A stretch of DNA of 64,000 nt from a virus, in IMG/VR virus record IMGVR_UViG_3300025411_000008, positions 1 to 64,000 of that record. The stretch is one strand, 5' to 3'. The first letter of the stretch is position 1, and the number at the start of each line of letters is the position of its first letter. A program made the translations under genes and the position numbers. Positions 57,847-64,000 of this stretch are shown in pieces. The notes under the pieces are model-generated. The model worked only from the letters and a program-made list of their open reading frames with translations, made no database searches and was not told the DNA's origin.

Positions 57847-58462
57847 CCATGTTCACTGCAAAATCAGCAACTTCGTTTTCCCACACTACGCGGGCAGTCC
57901 AACCTTGTTTTGCATACCAATCAATGAGATCCTGCGGGTTTTCTCCACGGTGCCAGTATGTTCCCCATACTTCTACAATCTCACGGGTGTCTGACTTTAC
58001 GTAGTCTGGGATGTGAACGCCAACCTTTGGGTTCCCAATAAAATAACGCTTGTCTTGTGTGCTAACATAGCCAAGTGGTTCAAGAACGGGCTTAAGTGAC
58101 AATTCCACTTTAGAAGACTTATTATTAGAACCATAGACGTTCATAAAACGGCCTTCTTTGTGAAGACGCACATTCTTTTCTGACATCTTTTTGCGGAACT
58201 CATCATCATATTTATGTTTTGCCAAGCGTTTTAAGTTACGCTCTCTTTGTTCTTCAAACGTGACCGTGCGTATGTAATGGCCAGCAACAAAACGTGTTTG
58301 ACGTGTTTTATTTGTTTTTACAGTTTCACCGCATCCGCATCCACATAAGACATCTCGGTCTTGACATTCTGGACAAGTTTTACGGCTTGGACCGCCACGT
58401 GTTTTAATTTGTTCTTTTTCTTCATTGCAAACACGGCATACGTATTGGAGTGTGACTGGCAT
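57836..58462 (-). CDS. Vsr-like homing endonuclease (second copy)
   Basis: A 208-residue endonuclease like the one at 9206-9913. It starts with a zinc-type domain (YVCRVCNEEKEQ, TCPECQD, CGCGCGETVK), then a basic region (RERNLKRLAKHKYDDEFRKK) and the Vsr-like PD-(D/E)XK nuclease: SSKVELSLKPVLEPLGYV (Glu), VHIPDYVKSDTREIVEVWG (Asp and Glu), TYWHRGENPQD (His), then WYAKQGWTARVVWENE. The first copy has NUMOD3 repeats, this one a clearer Cys domain. It starts at TAATG with the connector gene and its end covers the start of the next gene, so no coding gap was made. It was probably a late insertion in the neck genes. Confidence 0.85.
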   Translation of the reverse strand: MPVTLQYVCRVCNEEKEQIKTRGGPSRKTCPECQDRDVLCGCGCGETVKTNKTRQTRFVAGHYIRTVTFEEQRERNLKRLAKHKYDDEFRKKMSEKNVRLHKEGRFMNVYGSNNKSSKVELSLKPVLEPLGYVSTQDKRYFIGNPKVGVHIPDYVKSDTREIVEVWGTYWHRGENPQDLIDWYAKQGWTARVVWENEVADFAVNMGGV

Positions 58463-59328
58463 TATGCACCTCCAAGGTTGACTGCAGCGTACTGAAAGTG
58501 CGGACGACTCGGATTAGTGTACATACGTGGGATAAGACCACCAGCAACCAAAAGGCTTCTCTTCGATCCAACCATGAACTGACGCTTCATCTGACGCAGC
58601 TGCTTGTCAGCAACTTCCTTGTCAAACAGGTAAAGCTGCCACCAACGGTTGTAGTAATCTCTGCGGTCCATCCAAGCAGCGTTCATGCCTTGTGGCATAG
58701 GCTGCTCAATGTAGTTACGAGCAATGTGCTTCAAGAAGTGAGCATATGTTTGCGTAGCTAGTACACCGTAATAGGTAGTTGGGAATGGAACAATGGCATT
58801 AAGACCAATTTGGTAAGCAGGGTTAAAGATAGGCTGGAACTCAAAGTTAATGTAGTCCATGGTTTCGTCTTGCATAACCATAGCTACTTCTTCGTAAATC
58901 AAGAAGCCACTTTGATTGAGTTCCTGAAGGTATGGGCCACCAGCAGTGCTGTCAAAGCTCTTGTCAATGCGGTGAACAATACCAGCAACCAATTGACGTT
59001 GATCAGTGTCTAAGTTACTCCAGTAAGGCATCTGGTCAGTAACAACAAAGTTGTCTACGTAAGTTCTTGGGCTACCGCTATTAACTGTGTAGTTCCAAGT
59101 AACGGCATAGTTTCCTTGAATAGCAGTCTGGCTTGAATTAAGTGTGTACTGATATGTGCCAGTACTTTCATAACTAGTCTGTCCCGAAGCAAGAACCACA
59201 GTATTGCTATCAGTGTTTGTAATGTTGATCCATACGTATTTGTTATCAGGGTCAGCAAGAGAACCGCTGATATACGTTGTGATGCCAACAGGCTCTGCTG
59301 CATACTGTGGTATAGGACGTACTCTCAT
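58462..59328 (-). CDS. Head-tail connector-like protein
   Basis: A 288-residue protein. An N-terminal beta domain (YISGSLADPDNKYVWINITN, YQYTLNSSQTAIQGNYAVTW) resembles an Ig-like module; then a helical core (DQMPYWSNLDTDQRQLVAGI, ATQTYAHFLKHIARNYIEQP, RRDYYNRWWQLYLFDKEVAD) with the pattern of gp6/gp15-like connector proteins. FMVGSKRSLLVAGGLIPRMY ends it. It sits between fibres and neck genes. Role inferred from helix pattern and place. Confidence 0.5.
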   Translation of the reverse strand: MRVRPIPQYAAEPVGITTYISGSLADPDNKYVWINITNTDSNTVVLASGQTSYESTGTYQYTLNSSQTAIQGNYAVTWNYTVNSGSPRTYVDNFVVTDQMPYWSNLDTDQRQLVAGIVHRIDKSFDSTAGGPYLQELNQSGFLIYEEVAMVMQDETMDYINFEFQPIFNPAYQIGLNAIVPFPTTYYGVLATQTYAHFLKHIARNYIEQPMPQGMNAAWMDRRDYYNRWWQLYLFDKEVADKQLRQMKRQFMVGSKRSLLVAGGLIPRMYTNPSRPHFQYAAVNLGGA

Positions 59329-59331
59329 TGG

Positions 59332-60552
59332 TTACGAACCGATGTAAGTCATTGAAAGATAAGTGTGTTGGTATCCTGCTAGGCCGAATGCAGTAGCGCC
59401 AACAGATTGCTGATTATAAGTAGATTCAGAACCATTATAAGCAACAAGAGTGACAGACTGACCAGCAAAGCAATACTGAATATCAGAGAAAACAATGGTT
59501 TCAGGCCCTTGTTGATAAGGTCCGCCACTGCCACTTTGCAACAAGAAAGCACTGGAATGTGTTGGGTTACTAAATGTATTCCCCAAAGACAAGCCATAAA
59601 TGCCAGGGAGAGAAACATTTCCTCCATTATTGACAAACCCTGCAGATGCATTGATTTGATAATAACCAGCAATAGGAGTAATTAACGATGTGCTACCGTC
59701 AGTCGTGAACCCACCTCTTAGATAACCAATGGCACCGCCAGTTGACATGTTGCTAATAGTTGCGTAACCACCACTTGAGGCAAGGGTGGTAGGTGCAGTC
59801 GCACCAATTCGTGCAGATGGAATGCCACTGATTGTTACGCCACCAACTGTTAAGTTACCGCTAACAGTTAAATTACCACCAACTACAACATTGCCATTGG
59901 GTGCACTAATAGCAGTTCCAGTGTTATTCGCATAAATTTCACCAGCAGCATTGATGGCATTTCCAACAGTAAGAGTATTGCCGACATTTACAGTTGTACC
60001 GGAAATTGTGGCAGCTTGTAATGTACCACTTGTGGTTATATTTCCAGCAACTTGCAATGCTCCGTTTGGAAATACGATTGAAGTACCATTGACATTGAAG
60101 TTTCCTGCAACACCCAAAGATCCTAGTACTGTTTCACCACCAGCTACTGTAACATTGCCACTGATAGTAACACCATTGGCAACAGTTAGACCATTATTAA
60201 GAGTAAGCGTTCCTGTGCTAGTAAGGTTAGATACATCAAAGTCAGATGCAATTGGTCCAGCAACCCATGGATAGTTAGTACCGCTTGTAGTACCAATGGT
60301 TGAAGTGCCTTCCTGAGCACGAAGGACTGTAGCTACGTTATTAGTACCACCACTGACGCTAGATACACCAGTGACATAGACAATCTCTTGTGAACCCGCT
60401 ACACCAAAGTATCCTGGGTTTAGAGTGACAGCAATGGTATAGCCACCGCTTGGCACCGGCCAAGTTGTACCAGTAATGGTAGTTTGGCTGGTGTTATTGA
60501 TCACACCTGATACGACACCGGATTGGAAATTAACACGTTGACGCAGAGTCAT
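59332..60552 (-). CDS. Tail fibre with triple-beta-helix and C1q-like tip
   Basis: A 406-residue fibre. After a short N-terminal attachment part (TLRQRVNFQSGVVSGVINN), residues about 110-240 are short repeats such as LTLNNGLTVANGVTISGNVT and GNVVVGGNLTVSGNLTVGG, typical of triple beta-helical shafts. The C-terminal 150 residues (GYLRGGFTTDGSTSLITPIA, GYYQINASAGFVN, SLGNTFSNPT) are a C1q/TNF-like jelly roll likely to bind the host. It precedes the endolysin gene in map order but is on the tail-fibre side of the head-tail genes. Confidence 0.7.
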   Translation of the reverse strand: MTLRQRVNFQSGVVSGVINNTSQTTITGTTWPVPSGGYTIAVTLNPGYFGVAGSQEIVYVTGVSSVSGGTNNVATVLRAQEGTSTIGTTSGTNYPWVAGPIASDFDVSNLTSTGTLTLNNGLTVANGVTISGNVTVAGGETVLGSLGVAGNFNVNGTSIVFPNGALQVAGNITTSGTLQAATISGTTVNVGNTLTVGNAINAAGEIYANNTGTAISAPNGNVVVGGNLTVSGNLTVGGVTISGIPSARIGATAPTTLASSGGYATISNMSTGGAIGYLRGGFTTDGSTSLITPIAGYYQINASAGFVNNGGNVSLPGIYGLSLGNTFSNPTHSSAFLLQSGSGGPYQQGPETIVFSDIQYCFAGQSVTLVAYNGSESTYNQQSVGATAFGLAGYQHTYLSMTYIGS

Positions 60553-60560
60553 TTAATTCC

Positions 60561-61127
60561 TTAGGCCTTGGGCAAGTCAGCAGGTGTGCGGATAGGCTTT
60601 GTTGTGTTGGTTACATTACGAAGGAAAGTCTGTGGCATGCGGCCATCAACTGCAAAGTTTTCTGGGTTTGGAGTATTTTTGGGGGTATTTACCCAAACGT
60701 AAGACGGGTCGCCCTGTTGTCCCATGCTCACAGTAAGGATATCGCTGCCATTCACCTTAACAACGATCGCTACATGTTCGCCCGTTCCACCACCATAAAC
60801 TACGTGGTCACCAGGCTGTACTTCTTCTACGGCAACACCCTTGGCACTCTTAACAAACAGTGCAAGGTGCTGTTCGTGGCTAAGGAATGTACCGGTGTAG
60901 CCCTCGTGGTCAAAACCAAGGCCATTAGGGTCATTACCATTAGCAAGAAATGCCCACAAGGTGCAAGAACCCGAGCAGTCGGTGTTGATAGGGAATCTGG
61001 GGGGCCAGACACCAATGGCATTCATACGGTTGGCGAGTTCTGAGTAGTTCCAGTTCCCAGGATTATTGGTGCGATTAGCTACGCCCCATTCGGCCCAAGC
61101 TACTTGTGCGTTACGTGTGTCATTCAT
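60561..61127 (-). CDS. NlpC/P60 or CHAP-type endolysin
   Basis: A 188-residue cysteine peptidase. INTDCSGSCTLWAFLANG has the catalytic Cys (about residue 50), and EVQPGDHVVYGGGTGEHVAI the catalytic His (about 117) behind the QPGD turn typical of NlpC/P60 and CHAP domains; ILTVSMGQQGDPSYVWVN follows. No signal peptide and no wall-binding domain is visible. It would cleave stem peptides in peptidoglycan for lysis. It is separate from the hub peptidase at 44837-47644. Confidence 0.75.
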   Translation of the reverse strand: MNDTRNAQVAWAEWGVANRTNNPGNWNYSELANRMNAIGVWPPRFPINTDCSGSCTLWAFLANGNDPNGLGFDHEGYTGTFLSHEQHLALFVKSAKGVAVEEVQPGDHVVYGGGTGEHVAIVVKVNGSDILTVSMGQQGDPSYVWVNTPKNTPNPENFAVDGRMPQTFLRNVTNTTKPIRTPADLPKA

Positions 61128-61160
61128 ATTATCTCCTTTGGTCTATTATCTACAGCAAAA

Positions 61161-61490
61161 TTAAGAGGGTACTACATCTTCGCCTGATGGATAGTCAGGT
61201 TCTGTAAAGTCATTGGGTTGCAGGACTTCTTCTGCGGTGTACCCTTCGCTAGCAGGAATTATTGGTTCTATCCAATTAAGACCTGGCTGGTCATTATTCG
61301 CAGTGAAGTTGCCAGCATTATCAAGATTTTGATCGTTATTTAATGCATAATTATTAACATTGATAAGTGGTTGTACTTTACCAAATTCAACCAACAAGAT
61401 GTTTAATATATAAGATTGCAGCTTACGTATACCACGGTAGCCTTCATACACTTTGGCGTTTGCGCTGTAATATCCTCGGTTACCTAGCAT
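61161..61490 (-). CDS. Hypothetical protein of the tail-fibre region
   Basis: A 109-residue protein from the ATG at 61490, forming TAATG with the stop upstream; the longer ORF to 61691 is a shadow of the adhesin gene. MLGNRGYYSANAKVYEGYRG, then GIRKLQSYILNILLVEFGKV; the C-terminal half is Asn/acid-rich with repeated NN (NNYALNNDQNLDNAGNF). It may be a small accessory or chaperone of the adhesin. Function unknown. Confidence 0.55.
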   Translation of the reverse strand: MLGNRGYYSANAKVYEGYRGIRKLQSYILNILLVEFGKVQPLINVNNYALNNDQNLDNAGNFTANNDQPGLNWIEPIIPASEGYTAEEVLQPNDFTEPDYPSGEDVVPS

Positions 61491-62248
61491 TAGAACGTTA
61501 CCGTTCCTGTACCCGCCGTGCTGAATGTAAACACAACGTAACCGGTGTAAGTGGTCTTGGTGTAGGCGAGCGACGAGGTCGGCGTTCCGGTGTAGGTGCT
61601 TGGCAGAGAGATGATGACCACGCCACCCGTAGCCTGAACGGTGGTAGCGCCATTGAGACCCGAGCCCATTCCGTAGCCCGTTGAACTCCACCCTGCTCCG
61701 GTTGAGCCAGGTAAGTGGGTGGCGTAGCCACCACCACCGGCTGCGTAGTAGACCGCCGTTCCGGTAATCGAACTCTGAAGTCCGTCACCACCATTACCAC
61801 CGATACCGGTTAGGGAGCTGAAGCCGGTTCCGTTCGTACCGGCGCTACCAGCACCACCACCACCGCCGTAGCCGAACGCGTTTCCCGTGCCACCGGCATT
61901 TCCCTGTCCCGAAGTTCCGGCGTAGGAGGTCGTGGTGTTAGAGCCACCAGCAGATCCAACTACACCCGAGCCACCGGAGTTGAACTGACCACCACCGAGT
62001 GAGGTTGTGGTATTAAACGTCGAGTTGCCACCATTGCTCGAGGAGCCCTTAGCACCGACGACGATTGTGTAGTCAGTTCCTAATTTAATTGTTGGTGTAA
62101 TGGTCTGCATACCACCAGCACCACCGGCAAAGCGAGGCGTGGAGTAGGAGCCACCGCCACCGACGATGAGCACAGTTGCAGCAAAAAACGGTGAGAACAT
62201 ACCGAGTGTTTGAATAGCATCGTCCGCAAATGTGGTTACAAGTGGCAT
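61490..62248 (-). CDS. Glycine-rich tail-tip adhesin
   Basis: A 252-residue, strongly Gly-rich protein. After VLIVGGGGSYSTPRFAGGAG, GGMQTITPTIKLGTDYTIVV there are many Gly runs (GGTGNAFGYGGGGGAGSAG, GLTGIGGNGG-like), in the style of polyglycine-II-type adhesins at the tips of phage fibres (compare T4-like gp38). GC content by eye is higher here than in flanking genes. Coupled by TAATG to the fibre upstream and the small protein downstream. Probably host-binding. Confidence 0.7.
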   Translation of the reverse strand: MPLVTTFADDAIQTLGMFSPFFAATVLIVGGGGSYSTPRFAGGAGGMQTITPTIKLGTDYTIVVGAKGSSSNGGNSTFNTTTSLGGGQFNSGGSGVVGSAGGSNTTTSYAGTSGQGNAGGTGNAFGYGGGGGAGSAGTNGTGFSSLTGIGGNGGDGLQSSITGTAVYYAAGGGGYATHLPGSTGAGWSSTGYGMGSGLNGATTVQATGGVVIISLPSTYTGTPTSSLAYTKTTYTGYVVFTFSTAGTGTVTF

Positions 62249-64000
62249 TAGAACTTAGTCAATCCTGCTAACAGTGTCCAAGTAGGCGTGTTTGACGTGC
62301 AAATCACAGTAAACGTATAAGAATCAAGAGTGTTGGCATCGGCTGATGACCATGCTGTACCACCTTGGTAGTACGTAGTAATACCATTGTTTGTTGCGCC
62401 CTGCAATGGGAGTGCTGAGCTACTTGCACCCGCCTGATTACCATTAATGGTAACGTTGCTGGGCAGATAAGCCGTAGAACCATTATTTACAAGCAAAGCA
62501 AAAGTGGCACTTACACCAGATACGGTTGGTGCTCCGGTGATTGCTACTGTATATGAACCAGATGGTGCTGTATTATAGAAGTAGAAAGAGCTGTTTGCTG
62601 CATTAAGCGTAGCTGGAGTAGCTGTTCCGCTAAGCACTGTTGATCCACTGTATGATACAACTTCATAAGCACCCTGAAGAATAGGGTTGATAATAGCACT
62701 AGCTACAGTGAGTGTACCACTAAACGAAGCATTGCCAATTTGCGTTAAAGCACCAGATACGGTAAGACCAGAAGCAGCTACCAGGTTGCCACCAACAGTA
62801 CCACCAGAGATAGCAAGGTTGTTAAACCCAGAGATAGCAGTGGTTGATCCTGTTCCACCCTGTGTAATTGGCAATCCTGCCCCAGCAGCCGTTTTAGAGA
62901 GGAAGACAACTGAGTTGTTCGCTGCTGTATTGATTACTGTAATTGTATAAGTAGCCCATGTGCTGGGGTCTGCCGAAGCCCACTGAGTTCCACCTTGGTA
63001 ATAGGTAGTAAAAGAACGTACTGGCGTTGCCGTTCCTGTTCCGCTTGATACACCGACAGTAGTGTTTAGTACAGTAAAGTTGTTTGCAGTCGAAGCAAAG
63101 ACCTGAACGTTCGTTAAATTAAGCGATGAACCAGAAGCAATGCCAAGACCTGTGATGTTAACGGTGGCTCCTCCAATAAGAGAGTTAGCACAGGTATAGG
63201 TAACAGATGTGCCGTTACCCGATGCTGCCGTTACTGTATAGGAGGTGGGTGATGTTTGCCCATTTGTGGGAAGGCTGGCAGTAGAACCAGATGCAGCAAG
63301 CTGGTAGCCATCAATAGAAATTGATGAAGGCAGGTAAGCAGTTGCACCGTTATTCACCGCGAAGTTAGCAGTTGTGGCATAACCGTTTGCAGCACCACGG
63401 TAAGTCGCATAGTTAATCGGGTAAGGACCCGTAGGGTTTGAAGTGTATGCGAAGTATGGTCCATTTGTGTTAGTAACACTGATGGGCGTTCCCGAACTTG
63501 GAGCTACAGCAGAAGTAGACAGAGCTGTTGAGAATGCTCCAACAATTTGTGGTGCTGTCAGAACTGGCGCGGTGATCGCGGGATTAGTTGAGTAAACTAC
63601 TGTGCCGGTTCCCGTTTGACCAGCCCAAGGGCCGCTGGTCGGATACCAGACACCGTTGTAGTAGATGCACGAGAAACTGTTGTACCAAGTCGGAAGGGCA
63701 ACGCTTGAAACCTGGCTTGCATTTATTTGGATTTTGTCGGTTCCACTACCGGAAACAGTTACCGTGTATAGAGAACTATTTAATGAAATATTGTTGGTGG
63801 TTCCGTTTGCTGTTCCGCTCGGAAGAGTAAGTGTAAGAGTGCCAGTAAGGGTAGTGACTAATGATGTTTCTCCAGCCGTAATGGTGGGGTTGCTCGTGGA
63901 GGTGTGAGTGACGAAGTTGTTCGTCTGTGAGAGAAGCGTGGCCTGCGTCGAGCTGATGCTCTTGCCCTGAATAGCGCCGACCACCGAGGCAGTGGCGGTT
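62248..64000 (-). CDS. Partial repetitive tail fibre
   Basis: The frame is open from 62248 to the right edge of the window; a GTG at 63984 is in frame but the reading continues in TASVVGAIQGKSISSTQ, so the gene likely begins outside. At least 584 residues are visible, Ser/Thr/Gly/Ala-rich. Two copies of a roughly 110-residue unit are recognisable: NNGATAYLPSSISIDGYQLA ... TTYYQGGTQWASADPSTW and NNGSTAYLPSNVTINGNQAG ... TTYYQGGTAWSSADANTL, with a shaft-like piece (GGNLVAASGLTVSGALTQIG) between. It is a fibre with beta modules; coupled by TAATG to the adhesin. Confidence 0.7.
   Translation of the reverse strand, partial: TATASVVGAIQGKSISSTQATLLSQTNNFVTHTSTSNPTITAGETSLVTTLTGTLTLTLPSGTANGTTNNISLNSSLYTVTVSGSGTDKIQINASQVSSVALPTWYNSFSCIYYNGVWYPTSGPWAGQTGTGTVVYSTNPAITAPVLTAPQIVGAFSTALSTSAVAPSSGTPISVTNTNGPYFAYTSNPTGPYPINYATYRGAANGYATTANFAVNNGATAYLPSSISIDGYQLAASGSTASLPTNGQTSPTSYTVTAASGNGTSVTYTCANSLIGGATVNITGLGIASGSSLNLTNVQVFASTANNFTVLNTTVGVSSGTGTATPVRSFTTYYQGGTQWASADPSTWATYTITVINTAANNSVVFLSKTAAGAGLPITQGGTGSTTAISGFNNLAISGGTVGGNLVAASGLTVSGALTQIGNASFSGTLTVASAIINPILQGAYEVVSYSGSTVLSGTATPATLNAANSSFYFYNTAPSGSYTVAITGAPTVSGVSATFALLVNNGSTAYLPSNVTINGNQAGASSSALPLQGATNNGITTYYQGGTAWSSADANTLDSYTFTVICTSNTPTWTLLAGLTKF

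Noticed and set aside
61490-61691. N-terminal extension of the 109-residue protein
   Set aside because: The extension (Arg/His/Gly-rich) is antiphase reading of the adhesin gene; the TAATG overlap at 61490 gives the natural start.

Overview
The window is a continuous stretch of a tailed bacteriophage genome. Every supported gene lies on the minus strand, packed end to start with 1-30 base overlaps and with no gap longer than about 130 bases. A tail sheath, tail tube, gp25-like wedge protein and baseplate J-like protein show a contractile-tailed phage (myovirus morphology). The host is probably an actinobacterium. The phage encodes a WhiB-family iron-sulfur regulator and a secreted Rpf-like muralytic protein, both families typical of Actinobacteria, plus a proteasome/HslV-like Ntn hydrolase and several small Cys proteins of a kind common in actinophages. 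Base composition looks moderate by eye (not computed), so a low- to medium-GC actinobacterial host is more likely than Streptomyces or Mycobacterium; this is inference.

Reading in the direction of transcription (64000 down to 1), the window opens inside tail-fibre genes (64000-61161: a partial repeat-rich fibre, a glycine-rich adhesin, a small protein), then an NlpC/P60-type endolysin, a beta-helical fibre with a C1q-like tip, and head-tail connection proteins. Sheath, tube, a frameshifted tail assembly chaperone pair, tape measure, a baseplate hub carrying an NlpC/P60 peptidase, a jelly-roll protein, gp25-like, J-like and further baseplate proteins follow, down to 36857. Large terminase, portal, protease and major capsid are not in the window and probably lie beyond one or both edges.

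From 36825 to 29979 comes an accessory block: SF2 helicase, a 10-codon leader ORF with a near-perfect Shine-Dalgarno, the Rpf-like protein, a structured intergenic element, WhiB, a GT4 glycosyltransferase, three tRNA genes (Thr-UGU, Arg-UCU, Val-UAC), small membrane proteins and the Ntn hydrolase. From 29912 to 15664 is a nearly self-sufficient replication and recombination module: MerR-like protein, 5'-3' exonuclease, a LuxC/ALDH-like protein, DnaC-like loader, DnaB-like helicase, pyrimidine-dimer glycosylase, DnaG-like primase, ssDNA-binding protein, GroES, a C-family DNA polymerase with a PHP domain, and RecA. From 15658 to 10277 are many tiny genes together with three PD-(D/E)XK nucleases. 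A good sigma70-type promoter at 10878-10906 leads into a block (10849 to 1) with a sigma-region-4-like protein, a possible small terminase, and a set of large Cys-rich proteins of unknown role, including a DnaQ-like exonuclease and a WYL-like protein.

Three free-standing homing endonucleases (two Vsr-like, one HNH) sit in gene junctions without breaking the overlap-coupled reading. The most noteworthy points are the predicted -1 frameshift, the LuxC-like protein with Ser where the catalytic Cys is expected, the Ntn hydrolase, the Rpf-like protein with its leader ORF, the folded element upstream of whiB, and the unexplained Cys-rich block at the left end. All calls come from reading the sequence and recognising motifs by eye; no database search was run.
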